The translations under genes were made by a program, and so were the position numbers. Source: Gracilaria domingensis (lineage: Eukaryota; Rhodophyta; Florideophyceae; Gracilariales; Gracilariaceae). From it: a stretch of 64,000 nt of DNA. Each line of letters starts with the position of its first letter. Positions within the stretch are counted from its first letter, which is position 1. Below the pieces are notes generated by a model. That model worked only from the letters and a program-made list of their open reading frames with translations, was not told the origin of the DNA and ran no database searches. The DNA lies in NCBI GenBank assembly GCA_022539475.1, contig VCMS01000196.1, forward strand, positions 39,373 through 103,372, read 5' to 3'. Positions 29,061-39,292 of this stretch are shown here, one piece after another.

Positions 29061-30449
29061 CTGGGTGAAGGGGGCGCCGGGGGGGACGGGGGTGATGGAG
29101 GAGTTAATGGAAGTGGTGGGAATGGTGGTATGGGCGGAGGAGGGACTGGAGATGTGACTGGAGGAGAAGGAGGGGATGGCGGTATGGGTGGTGTTAATGG
29201 TGACGGGGGTGATGGCGGAAGTGGCGGTAGTGGTAGCGGTATCGAACAAGGTGGTGAGGGAGGCAACGGAGGGGATGGAGGTGTTAATGGAAATGGTGGA
29301 AACGGGGGTGATGGAGGCGGTGGTGGTGGAGCTGGAACTGGCGGTAATGGTGGAGATGGTGGAATGGGTGGAGTGAACGGCGATGGTGGTGACGGCGGAG
29401 AAGGTGGAGGTGGTGGTGGTATCGAAGTAGGTGGAGATGGAGGCGATGGAGGTGACGGAGGAATCAATGGGAATGGCGGTGCCGGTGGGGATGGAGGCGG
29501 TGGTGGTGGGGCTGGAACTGGAGGTACTGGTGGCGATGGAGGGATGGGTGGAGTGAATGGCGATGGCGGTAACGGTGGAGAAGGTGGAGGTGGTGGTTCA
29601 ATCGAAGAAGGTGGAGATGGAGGCGATGGAGGTGACGGAGGAATCAATGGGAATGGCGGTGAGGGTGGCGATGGCGGTGGTGGTGGTGGAGCTGGAATTG
29701 GCGGTGATGGTGGCGATGGAGGGATGGGTGGAGTGAATGGCCATGGTGGTAACGGTGGAGAAGGTGGAGGTGGTGGTTCAATCGAAGAAGGTGGAGATGG
29801 AGGCGACGGAGGCGACGGAGGAATTAACGGGAATGGCGGTGAGGGTGGCGATGGCGGCGGTGGCGGTTCAGCTGGTATTGGCGGTGATGGTGGCAATGGG
29901 GGAATGGGTGGAGCAAATGGTGATGGAGGTGACGGAGGGGACGGTGGCGGCGGTGGTGGAATCGAGGAAGGTGGGAGCGGCGGTGATGGCGGCGATGGAG
30001 GAATTAACGGCGATGGTGGCGACGGTGGCAGCGGATTCGCATCATTCGGCGGTTCTGGGGGGAGCGGTGGCGACGGCTCCGCAATGATGGACGGGGGGGA
30101 TGGCGGTGACGGGGGGAACGGTGCAGTCGGTGGCGACGGTGGACCGGGTGGCATGGGCGGGGTGGACGGAATGGGTGGCATGGGAGGATCTGGCGGCTCT
30201 GGGTTTATTGAGGGGGGGAGCGGGGGTGATGGAGGCGACGGGGGCGCGAACGCGGACGGGGGGAATGGCGGAGTTGGAGGTAGTGCCGGGACTAGTGGGG
30301 TTGGGGGGGATGGCGGGGATGGTGGGGATGGAGGTGACAGCGAAATCGGAGAAGCTGGTGATGGGGGCGACGGTGGCGCCGGTGGTATGGGCGGGGTGCT
30401 GGACGGCGTTGGTGGGGACGGCGGTGCTGGCGGGAGTGATCTGCGTTGA
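29061..30449 (+). CDS. GGX-repeat protein, C-terminal part (462 codons)
   Basis: Continuation of the secreted GGX protein beyond the inserted element; without it there is no start codon before the Met at 29130. The repeat is hierarchical: GGX triplets form a higher-order unit of roughly 60 residues (GGDGGDGGINGNGG..GGGGAG.GG.GGDGGMGGVNGDGG..GGGG.IEEG) repeated about five times, then degenerates toward the C-terminus. DNA identity between units is high, so the array has grown by unequal exchange. No Cys and few bulky residues. It ends GGAGGSDLR with a normal stop. Whether the allele is expressed depends on the insertion being removed or spliced; no GT..AG pair fits the needed borders. Confidence 0.75.
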   Translation: MGEGGAGGDGGDGGVNGSGGNGGMGGGGTGDVTGGEGGDGGMGGVNGDGGDGGSGGSGSGIEQGGEGGNGGDGGVNGNGGNGGDGGGGGGAGTGGNGGDGGMGGVNGDGGDGGEGGGGGGIEVGGDGGDGGDGGINGNGGAGGDGGGGGGAGTGGTGGDGGMGGVNGDGGNGGEGGGGGSIEEGGDGGDGGDGGINGNGGEGGDGGGGGGAGIGGDGGDGGMGGVNGHGGNGGEGGGGGSIEEGGDGGDGGDGGINGNGGEGGDGGGGGSAGIGGDGGNGGMGGANGDGGDGGDGGGGGGIEEGGSGGDGGDGGINGDGGDGGSGFASFGGSGGSGGDGSAMMDGGDGGDGGNGAVGGDGGPGGMGGVDGMGGMGGSGGSGFIEGGSGGDGGDGGANADGGNGGVGGSAGTSGVGGDGGDGGDGGDSEIGEAGDGGDGGAGGMGGVLDGVGGDGGAGGSDLR

Positions 30450-32077
30450 GGACAGGGGTTGGCACGGATCTTGCTGATCTGTTTGTTGTGGCTCGACGGT
30501 GGGAAAGCCTCGCCAGGTCGACGGCACAAGGATGTACGTGTGCTACTCCTCCCGTGCATGACGTCATTGTACCCTCTCCCTGCAATTAGAATGTAACACG
30601 TTGCCGCGTGTTCGGTCCGATTTGGAACACGCTATGCAACTTGGACTAAGCAAATGTTTCACATCCACGTGGTATACGTGAACGGTTTGGTCCAGTACCC
30701 TTGATCTGAACGTGCTTGTCCCGCGCTCCTGGAGCACGTGGGAGCTCAAACAACTGAACTCCCAAGCTGTTATTGTTGTGTCGGAGAGAAGATCGGAACT
30801 TCTTTTACAGATCCGTGCATTCACAAAAACCGGTACCAAACAGGTTGCCGACCCTCGTCGTACCAGGCGGGCATTCGAAACCACATCAAAATTCTGTGGA
30901 CTGAAGTTCAAATCCATGCACCTCAGGCAGCAACTCCGAGGCAGAAACAAGAATATTCGCGGTGGGCATTTGAAGCACTCGTTGTCAATATCGAGCTCAT
31001 CATCTGCACACGGCCTGCGCACGCCATCAATGCCAGGCCCCCTCTCTGTTGGGGAACCTACAAGGAAACGACCGTGCACTAATAACCTCACCGGACGCCG
31101 CAAACAGCGCGCACAGCTCGCAGCTCAGGGCTCCGCGTGTCGAAAACTGGTTGAGTGGGAGTGGAATGATTGACTGGCTCTACAGAAGAGGGTTGAAAAT
31201 GGCTATCCAGCTCGAAGCTGCTTGAAGCATTACTCTAGCAGCCGCCACAGACCTGCAAATAGTTGATGTCGTTAGTTTACGGCACTTAAGCCATGAAACC
31301 AAGGTTCAAAGATCCTTTTGAACGAGAGGAGCAAAGCCCACTGCAGTGCACCTTTCATGCAATCACCATTTCATGAGTGACAAAGATCTGAGCAGTGGGA
31401 CGAAGGCTGAGAGCAGAGTCCTCGTATTGGACTGCACTTGTTTAAATGTGAATAAGTATTTCACGACTCGTAAATCAGGAGGTGGAATGGCAATTCTAGT
31501 GTGTGCAGTGAAAACAAGAGCTCCCCGATATCTACTTTCCTTCTGTTCATTTTTCTATGGCGAAATCGCAATGAGCTCTCTGAGTACAAACAGCGAAACG
31601 CTGTGAGTTGAGAGCCAAAGGGCGAAGATCAGAGATTCATATAATCTTGAATGCAAATGAAACTCAGCATTCAAAGTACTGTCCAACATGGCACTCTTAC
31701 GTCGTGTACTACGAGTCGCTCCAATAATTGACCATCTCCGATTCAAGCAAAAACTCTCAAAATAAACCCAGGTTATTCCTAATTCTGGAATTGGTGCAGA
31801 TGACGAATATTATATTAAGTAACGTCGAGGGGACGGAGCGCACAACTTTGGATGTCAAGGATTACTAAGAACAGAGCTGATCAAGGGCTGATACCGGAGT
31901 AAGAACATTCAGCTGATGCTGAATATCCAATAAAAAAACACCGCAGAAAAGAGAAGAATTTGCAAAACCAAGATTGACAGAAAAATCCCTAGTGAAAAGT
32001 GGAAGGATTTTCAAATAGTGTCTTTAATTTGCATTGTAAATAGGGATCTCTACATTTTCCCATAGATTAGTTCAGAT
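30450..32077. other. Intergenic, no gene recognised
   Basis: Several frames of 80-180 codons occur on both strands (30564-31173, 31346-31606) but overlap one another and show no domain or consistent composition. I see nothing supportable. Confidence 0.4.
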
Positions 32078-32650
32078 TTAGGAGCGGTAGCGATAGCCTT
32101 TGGCATCGGTGAGATCCCATTTTTCGACATAGTCAAACGCTCGATGGGTAATCTGCTTGGTATGATAATCAATTTGAATATCATGTCCTAGTGAAGGATC
32201 GCTTGCGTCATTTGTGAGATAAACAGACCACTGATCTCTCTTCGTTTCTTTCATTGGCACAGGACCGTCTTCGGACCTGTTCCAATTCCACGTGGTGGTT
32301 CCCCACTCTTGCACAATCGTCCTGTTCGTTCCGTAGCGGTCGTTGTACGCGGCGTAGGTGAGACCATATCCGGTGATGGCGAACGCGTTGGTCATACTGA
32401 GGGATCCACTATTGAAGAAATCGCTGATAATGGTTTGTGTCCAGGTGTCGAGAATCATACTGATGCCTCGGGAATAATCGTTGACGTAGACGGACCAGTC
32501 ATCACGGGCGGTCTCGGTGAGTGTGTTGAGGATGTTTCCGTTGGTGTCTTCCTCTACCCAAGTCGAGGGTTGGCCGATCATATGGTAGGAGCCCGAAGAA
32601 ATGAGGATCATTGTGACTGTGAGCCCCGTTACGCCTGGGAAACCTGCCAT
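32078..32650 (-). CDS. Protein with duplicated DWSVYL motif (190 aa)
   Basis: Family not recognised. The N-terminus (TGLTVTMILISSGSYHM, residues 8-24) may be a weak signal or membrane segment. Two related segments repeat: ARDDWSVYVNDYSRGISMILD (~47-68) and KRDQWSVYLTNDAS..HDIQIDYHTKQI (~137-165), each a Trp-Ser-Val-Tyr strand followed by a D/S turn and a second strand ending in an acidic residue. The stretch before the second repeat is W/N/T-rich (WGTTTWNWNR). The internal duplication suggests a beta-rich, possibly lectin-like or sheet-forming extracellular protein; that is inference. Uninterrupted, apparently intact host gene. Confidence 0.65.
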   Translation of the reverse strand: MAGFPGVTGLTVTMILISSGSYHMIGQPSTWVEEDTNGNILNTLTETARDDWSVYVNDYSRGISMILDTWTQTIISDFFNSGSLSMTNAFAITGYGLTYAAYNDRYGTNRTIVQEWGTTTWNWNRSEDGPVPMKETKRDQWSVYLTNDASDPSLGHDIQIDYHTKQITHRAFDYVEKWDLTDAKGYRYRS

Positions 32651-33122
32651 GATTGGGGTGATTTCAAAGTCTGCAGCTGAGTTCCAAAGTTGGGTTACGA
32701 GTAAGCAGGGGCTGGGGTTGAGACTGAGAACGACGTTGTTGATGGTGGGTGCGTTTGCGAGTGAACGCGCCGAGAGACTCTTATTTAAGCGGAAAAGTGT
32801 TGTCCCGCGAAGGAATGCAAGCAGAACTGTTCTTCAAGGGGGTTTCACTGAAGAACGACAACACGGCATGACTTTAGTGAAGCAGACGTTTGAACTGTGT
32901 TCAAAATTGCGACCGTGAAGCCAGAGCGGGTAAAGGAAGATGCGACGTAGGCACAGCGCGGAATGCATGTTTAGCGTCGGCCAACCACAGCCGCCGAAGT
33001 GCGCATCTTGTACATGGTATTCCGTGTTGCAGGATATCGGAGCACGCGTGGAGACTAAGTCAGAAATGTGCCACACTTGCGGGATAACGATCTTGTGTTA
33101 CCACAAATGCCAGAGCAATGCT

Positions 33123-33157
33123 CCTCTTCCTCATGCTCTGAGAGCATGAGGAAGAGG
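33123..33157. repeat. Perfect 16-bp hairpin, 3-base loop
   Basis: Arms 33123-33138 and 33142-33157 (CCTCTTCCTCATGCTC and its complement) around TGA. Could be a terminator-like or regulatory structure, or a small palindrome; no gene ends nearby. Confidence 0.8.
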
Positions 33158-33780
33158 CGCTGCGCAGTCGCGCTGTGCGACCGAGCACAATTTGCCACGT
33201 GCAAAATTAATCGTAAAAAAACCACCAAAAAGCCATTGTATTCGTTGCTTTCAGCCTCGCCACGCGCAAAAGCCGCAGCAATGTGTACGCGTGGCCAGCT
33301 GAACAGCATGGGTGAGACTTGCTCTTAGAAGACCGATATGAGAGCTACTACAATCAGCGAGTCGAACCTTGTCCACCACGCTCTCAGCAGGTACTCTTCA
33401 TCGCTGAAGAACGCTCACGAGTGGAAAGACACTGAGGCGGAAGAGATTGACTGACTCCGTCGCGAACGGCACGCTTCGCGAGCATGCAAGCGCAGGTAGG
33501 ACCGAGGCAGATCGTGATGTTTGCGTCCTCAGCGCGCGTGAGAGAGAATCCGTGCCAGCGCAGGGGTGCCTTTCTGCGGCGACGATATGCAAGTACTGTT
33601 CAGCGCAAGGTACGACACTCGCGGAGTGGCGCCTCGGGCCGAGTATCGGTGGTATAGCGGTTGCTAAAGGCCGGGTGAGGCCTCCTACGAGTACGGAACA
33701 GCAAGCACGACGAGGTGCTTGATGGTCTCCTAATGGAGTGACTGGCTGCTGGCTCGCAGTGAGGTAGGGCGCGTGGGAGC

Positions 33781-33808
33781 GGTGTCTGTGTGTGTATGTG
33801 TGTGTCAG
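33781..33808. repeat. TG microsatellite
   Basis: Imperfect GTGTGTGTATGTGTGTGTC run. Confidence 0.7.
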
Positions 33809-33867
33809 GAATGCTTGGCTCTCTTTACTGTGGAGGTGCGCTAGTCGCAGGCTAAGTAGTGTGAGGA

Positions 33868-35081
33868 TATCCGGATGCTCCAGCGTAGGTGCCGGTATCC
33901 GACATGCGTCGTATTGTGAGTGGCCCGTGCTATCAGTGTGGACGTCAGGCCCGTCACTTCCGATGCAAGTGATCGTCATCACCATCACTCACTCTTTTTC
34001 TGTATCTTTCTGATTGTGCGCGGTAGTCGTGCGTGTGCGATCTTAGAATTGTACAAAGTTCTCAGATAGCATCACTTACTCTTTCTTCTCTTTATCTGCT
34101 TTTCTTTTGCGAGAGCACAATTCCATAATTATCATCAATACATTAACACGAACTTCTGAACTTCTCACAGGTCTCGAGTATTCTGCAAGTTGTTACTTCA
34201 GTTACGTAGTTGATAATAATTCACGGCTTTCTTTTTAGACATCTGGACATAAAGGAATGATGGGAAAATAGAACGGGGAAAAAGAGGGGGAACGTAGAAT
34301 TGCTTCCAAGAATTGGGTGTCCAATTAAGGCATGAACAAACCATTGGATCGCTCAGGACCGGATTTCTGCTAGCTCGCAGCGAGATTAGGCGTTCTATTA
34401 AGGCAAGAACGAAAACCTTTTGTCCTGGTAAGGCAAGGACGAGGCCATAAGGCGTCTTTTAAGGCAAAAACGAAGCCATGAGTTGTCCAGTTAAGGTGTG
34501 AACATACCATCGGTGTCACTCAGGAGCGGATTTCTGCTAGCTCGCAGCGAGATGAGGCGTTCTATTAAGGGAAGAACGAAAACCTTTTGTCCTGGTAGGG
34601 CGAGGACGAGGCCATGAGGCGTCTTTTTAAGGCAAGAACGAAGCCATGAGTTGTCCAGTTAAGGTGTAAACATACCATCGGTTGCGCTGAAGAGACACTT
34701 TAAAAAGCCAAATGGCTGCGGCTTTCGGTGCGCTCAGGAGCGGCTTAACCTGAAGGTGGCAATGACATAAGGCTGATGTTTGCGCTAAAAAGCGACTTTG
34801 CCTGCTAGCTCGCAGTGAGTTCGGTGGTGCTCAAAACCAAAGCTAGATACAGCCAAGGCTTATTGCGGAAGAGTTACTCCAAAAGAGGATCATTCGAATG
34901 ATGGTCTCCTACCTACAGTAAAGAGAGACAAGCAATCAGAAAGATACAGAAAAAGAGTGAGTGATGGTGATGACGATCACTTGCATCGGAAATGACGGGC
35001 CTGACGTCCACACTGATAGCACGGGCCACTCACAATACGACGCATATCGGATACCGGCACCTACGCTGGAGCATCCGGATA
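33868..35081. mobile_element. Large foldback element with internal tandem repeats
   Basis: Arms 33868-34016 and 34933-35081 are inverted copies, 149 bases each with two mismatches by eye (C/T at the GACATGCG and CACTTCCG positions). Between them lie two ~165-bp tandem units and several copies of CTAGCTCGCAGYGAG. No coding frame spans it. The right arm ends ~25 bases before recognisable coding sequence of a broken membrane-protein gene, so insertion or rearrangement probably removed that gene's 5' part. Confidence 0.8.
34343..34690 (+). repeat. Two ~165-bp tandem repeats inside foldback
   Basis: Unit 1 (~34343-34522) and unit 2 (~34515-34690) share CAGGANCGGATTTCTGCTAG, CGAAAACCTTTTGTCCTGG and GAAGCCATGAGTTGTCCAG. 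Each unit contains submotifs of TTAAGGCAAGAACGAAG type. Confidence 0.75.
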
Positions 35082-35104
35082 AGGTTTAACCCGTGTCTAC
35101 CAGT

Positions 35105-36208
35105 GAACAGAGTACATCTGAATGCGAATCGAGGCGTGCTTGGTAGTGCCATAGCACGCACGCGCTTTTCCGGTCTTGTACGCACTCATGTTGACCTTTC
35201 TCACGTCGGTTTCCTGCATGTCGCCGAGAGGTTCACGGAGAAATGGTGTCAGTCGTTTACCGGCCAAGCTGCGGAGAGGACGTTTATGCTGGAAGTGGTC
35301 TCCCTGTACGAACCTATCCTCATTGCGTGCGTGCGAGACCCTTCCGGTATTTCGGAAGTAGTGAGACAGATGGACGACTTTCGAGAAAACTGGCAGCGTC
35401 GCCCGGAAGTAAACGTTCCACTACCATGTGAGCTCCTTCAGCAGTTTGGCAGTGTTTGTGGCTCCGTGAGAATCACGCAGCAATCAACTCTTGTCGCCGG
35501 TCGGCCGCCGTACTGCATGCTCAAAGTGAATGGAAAGCGCGACGGCTCAGTTTTATGCCATCGACGGCTACGGCTTTGTGCCTGTTTGCCATTTCTGCTG
35601 CGCAGTTGCACAATGGCGTTGTTCATATGGGTGGTAGCTCTCTTGCTTCGGGCTCGTTAGATCGCGTCGCGCTGCCGCAGGAGCGGAACTTTCGACGACA
35701 GGTGATTGGGTTGACCATCACGTGGGTGGTGCTGTTTGTGCTGCTCCTCGCGCTGTATCTTCGACGGGAGGAGTGGCACATAAGGCGCGACGGCGTGGTA
35801 CGGCATCGAATCGGTGCGGTGTGCTGCGCCGTTTGGACCTCGCACGATGTGTCGCGCGCGACGGCGCTCACGATGGACGTGGCGGCCGCGCCGATGGCGG
35901 GCTCGTTCGAGAGGAAGGGCGTGAACAAGCTGGGCGGCCGGCGTTTCGGGCTGAGCTGGCGCGACGGCGAGGGCCGCCAGGTGCTGCAGATTGAGCGGCT
36001 GCTGGTCGCGGAAGCGGCGCACCTCGCGCCGAGGATTCGACTGGCCTGTCCGCTGCTGTTCAAGGAGGAGCGCGGCGGCGAGCTGCGAGACGTGGTATGG
36101 TATGCTGGACAGAATGTTGAGCAGAATACTGCACCTCAGCCGCCAATTGTCGCGCGGCAACAATGCAACGCCAGCTTTGGCCCTGAGCTCCTGAAGACAA
36201 GTTTATAG
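35105..36208 (+). pseudogene. Truncated, frameshifted membrane-protein gene copy
   Basis: Tandem paralogue of the gene at 36302-37651. Homology starts at RVHLNANRGV (matching RLRLDADEGV), lacking the first ~110 residues and both N-terminal membrane segments of the paralogue. It continues in one frame through VDLSHVGFLHVAERF and SEVVRQMDDF to about 35650, stops at 35660, and resumes in another frame (QERNFRRQVIGLTITW onward) through NKLGGRRFGLSWRDGEGRQ. One indel near 35645-35665 explains this. The 5' end abuts the foldback element. The remaining sequence is well conserved, so inactivation is not very old. Confidence 0.75.
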
Positions 36209-36301
36209 ACGACAAGCACTTACGAAAGGGTACGACCGTACCGTTGGTACTCCACCTGAGCTCCACGCAGATGGCAGCTGCGGGACCCTCGTCGAAGCTC
36301 G

Positions 36302-37651
36302 TTGCCCAAATCCATGCGCCCGAAGAACTATCTCCTCGTCGACAAGAGCCCCTCGTCAATCTGCCTCACCGTCGCAGACCGCCGCCATGCCTTCGAGACG
36401 CCGCCTCCGCCCTGGCACCGCACGCCGTACCCGCACCCGGCGGAGGTGCGCCACTCACTTTGCGACTCAATCCGCGCAGCGATTGCCCGTTACGCTCTAC
36501 GCGCTCTGTTCGTCGCCGTACTCGCAGTGCTCATCGGCTGTATCGGCCTCACGATCTTCCTCCTGCCCGATAAACCGCTGTTGACATTTTGGCCCATTGC
36601 TGAGGCAGCAGCGTTTAGCGCGATAGCGATCGCGCTTTGGACACGTCGAGCTGCGAACAGGCTGCGTCTGGACGCGGATGAAGGCGTGTTCGTTGCGGAG
36701 TACCCCTTTGCCGGGCGTACGGCCTTCGACCTTTCTCACGTTTCCTGCGTGCATGTGGCGGAGAGATTTGAGGAAAAATGTAACCAGCTGTCTTCTTCGG
36801 GCGAATTTATCAAGAAGAAGTATGTGGTTGAGGTCGTCTCCATGTACCATCCTATCTTCATTGCTTCCGAGCGTGACTCCTCAACCGTTTCTGAAGTAGT
36901 GCGACAGCTAGACCTTTTTGTTCAAAGCTGGCAGAGTCACACAAATGCCAAGCTTCTATTACCAAGTCTAGCCGTGCAACATTTTGGCCATTCGTCTGGC
37001 TCCGTGAGCATCGCAACCCAGTCAGCTCTTCTTCGTGATCGGCCACACTATTGTTCGCTCAGCGTGCACGAAACGGACGATGGCTCACTTTGTTGCTATC
37101 GGCGCCCCCGACTTTGTGCACTTGCGTGCTTCCAGTTCCTACTGCGCTTCTGTGCAGTGGGGTTGCTGATATGGGTGGTGTGCCTTGCAGCCTCTGCACA
37201 TCGCATGATGCTGTCGCAAGATGTTAGCTTACGCCGAAAGGTGGTGGGCATGACCACTGCGTGGCTGGCGTCCTTTCTGGGGCTGTTTGTACTGCAACTG
37301 TGCCGAGAAACCTGGGAGATAACGCCCGGCGGCGTGGCGCGGTATCGAATCGGATGGGCGTGCTGTTCGATATGGCGGTCTCGTGATGTTTCGCTCGCCA
37401 CGACGGTCACGTTGGATCTCGCGGCCGCGAAGATGCCGGGCTCTTCCGAGAAGAAGGGGATGAACCAGATGGGTGGTCGGCGATGGGGGCTGAGCTGGCG
37501 CGATGGCGATGGTCGACAGCTGTTCAAGATGGACAAGCTGCTGGGCGGTGAGGCGGCGTACCTGGCGGAGAAAGTGCGACATGTTTGCCCGGATTTGTTC
37601 GGTGAAGAAGGGAGCGAGGGGCTGCATTTTGTGGGGGATCAAGGGCCATAG
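36302..37651 (+). CDS. Four-TM membrane protein, unknown family (449 aa)
   Basis: Predicted hydrophobic segments: ~residues 70-90 (FVAVLAVLIGCIGLTIFLL), ~98-113 (WPIAEAAAFSAIAIALW), ~275-295 (FLLRFCAVGLLIWVVCLAAS) and ~315-333 (TTAWLASFLGLFVLQL), giving two pairs separated by a ~155-residue soluble domain. A second soluble domain follows the last segment (ITPGGVARYRIGW..., NQMGGRRWGLSWRDGDGRQLF) and resembles a PH-like beta-barrel in pattern. I do not recognise the family. The upstream neighbour is its broken tandem copy, so the pair arose by local duplication. Uninterrupted; start at 36302, with a second Met at 36314 also possible. Confidence 0.7.
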   Translation: MPKSMRPKNYLLVDKSPSSICLTVADRRHAFETPPPPWHRTPYPHPAEVRHSLCDSIRAAIARYALRALFVAVLAVLIGCIGLTIFLLPDKPLLTFWPIAEAAAFSAIAIALWTRRAANRLRLDADEGVFVAEYPFAGRTAFDLSHVSCVHVAERFEEKCNQLSSSGEFIKKKYVVEVVSMYHPIFIASERDSSTVSEVVRQLDLFVQSWQSHTNAKLLLPSLAVQHFGHSSGSVSIATQSALLRDRPHYCSLSVHETDDGSLCCYRRPRLCALACFQFLLRFCAVGLLIWVVCLAASAHRMMLSQDVSLRRKVVGMTTAWLASFLGLFVLQLCRETWEITPGGVARYRIGWACCSIWRSRDVSLATTVTLDLAAAKMPGSSEKKGMNQMGGRRWGLSWRDGDGRQLFKMDKLLGGEAAYLAEKVRHVCPDLFGEEGSEGLHFVGDQGP

Positions 37652-37911
37652 TGGAGCGCTTGGGAGAGATTGTTACACGTCATCATATTATGTTACGTGT
37701 CATACGCTTCGTACTATTGCCATAGTTCGTGCCAGGTCGAACGGCGAGCCACTCGTGGCTACCGTCGCAAAGCTACTCGCCAGCCTGGAGGAATAGATTT
37801 TTTTAAAACATTTACACGTTTAAACACAAGCGTAGGAACTGCGTAAAACGTGATATTTCAAACGTGAACCTTTGCGCAAACGGTGCCTGACCTGGGGTAG
37901 ACTCCTCTTCG
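37652..37911. other. Intergenic
   Basis: Short convergent gap between the membrane-protein gene and the lipase-like gene; nothing recognised. Confidence 0.4.
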
Positions 37912-39142
37912 TCAGCTAATCGTCAACGTCTCTACTCGCGGATTGACAATGGGCAGCTGTGTCAGCAGGCTTTCGTTTCTCCCTTTGAAAAAGACGAGGT
38001 AACTTCGGCTCACGATTGTGGCGATGGCCGATATGACGCTGCGCTGTGTCCGGAAGTCCGTACGGAACGTGGCCTCAAGCGGTCGCGGAAAAGCGCATCG
38101 AGGTGCCATGCTCGCGTTGGTGAAATCATTCGGTCCAAAGTGGTTGGTATCGGAAATGTTTGCTTTCACCAGCTTCCCGTTGGATTCCAGAGCAGCGTCG
38201 GCATCGCCAGTAGCAAACGGACTTTCCAAAACCGAGACAAAGAAATCGGACGGGATGTTGAATCTGAAAAACGGAAACCGCGCTCTTTTGGAGGGTAAAC
38301 ACAATTCTTTGTCAGTAAGAAATAACAACCGGACGAATGACATGTCACCGTGGCAGTGCGAACCTCGATGAAGTCAGAAGGAAAAGAAAAGAGAATGCTT
38401 CCCAGCTTTGACGTACATTCCGTCGAATAACGCCAAACCAACTGCTCTCGTTCCAGGTGGTAGGCGCGCCATACCTTCACACGCGAGTCTTAACTGAAGC
38501 TGTGACGGGTTGGATGCAAAGATATTTTCACACTGCCCCGATACAAGGAGGAGAGCAGCGAGTCCGCCAAGACTATGACCAAATACAACAGTGCGATCCA
38601 CAAACGCTTTGCGCAGCATCCAATGCGAGTTTGATTGATTGAGCACGTGATACAGGAAGCTGGTTCGTCAATAGAAAGGAGCGAACTCAATGTCAGCGGC
38701 GTGCCATAGTCGGACATGGAATGAAGACTCACCTTGGAACAAGAGCTGCTGATGCGAATTGCCCATTTTGTGGACACGGTTGTTTCAGTGTGGTCGTGAA
38801 GTTGATATGTGCCAGCAAGACTTGGGGAGTGAAACTCGGGAGTGGACGTTGATCGTATTGGGGGACTGCGACGATGAATCGTCGATAAGCAAAAGCAGAT
38901 GAGAGAGTTTCATAGTCGGAGGCGAGAAGGAGGCCACCGGGAAGTATGATGAGAAGGGGACTGCGACGAAGTGGAAGATGTGCGTACAGCGTAAACGGAA
39001 CTGTGGTGTTACGTGTTGTGTTGTCTGTCAAGTCGAAGAGTTGGTGCGGAACTCGGATTGTGGTTGTCGCGATGCGTGTGCCAGAGGCAAAGGCGAGTAG
39101 AAAGAGAAAGATGAGATACAAATTGATCCTGGAGCTGAGCAT
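37912..39142 (-). CDS. Secreted lipase/chlorophyllase-like hydrolase, three exons (334 aa)
   Basis: Exons 39142-38733, 38659-38417 and 38263-37912. Intron 1 (73 nt) reads GTGAGT..CAG and intron 2 (153 nt) GTACGT..TTTTTCAG; the joined frame is open to the stop. The N-terminus is a signal peptide (SSRINLYLIFLFLLAFASG). Exon 1 carries the LLIILPGGLLLAS oxyanion-type strand; exon 2 has the nucleophile elbow VVFGHSLGGLAALLL; exon 3 has DTNHFGPNDF, a plausible catalytic His. The order fits the dienelactone-hydrolase/chlorophyllase side of the alpha/beta hydrolases. The GHSLGG and both splice pairs make this a credible host gene; substrate unknown. A weaker reading without splicing breaks in three frames. 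Confidence 0.7.
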
Positions 39143-39292
39143 TTTAGCGCAGGGCTGAGATTGAAGGGGGAAGGTGGACCCTTGAACATAGCGATTGTGA
39201 AGATCATTGTGGCAATACAACCTGTTCGGTACGTGAGGTCAGTGAGCTGCCATGTGTCGTTGAGACTCTTATTCACCTTGACCACCGTTTGC

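Larger units (their letters stand above)
32651..33867. other. Intergenic with hairpin and microsatellite
   Basis: No gene recognised. It contains the 16-bp hairpin at 33123-33157 and a TG-rich microsatellite at 33781-33808. Confidence 0.45.

Noticed and set aside
29039-30559. 506-codon Pro-rich minus-strand frame
   Set aside because: Complement of the GGX array; open only because GGX DNA lacks stops on the other strand.
30564-31173. Overlapping frames of 153 and 179 codons on opposite strands
   Set aside because: No domain, no sensible composition, and neither is clearly better than the other.
33398-33988. 196-codon minus-strand frame next to the foldback
   Set aside because: Runs into the foldback arm, and its mirror peptide appears at 34992; not independent evidence of a gene.
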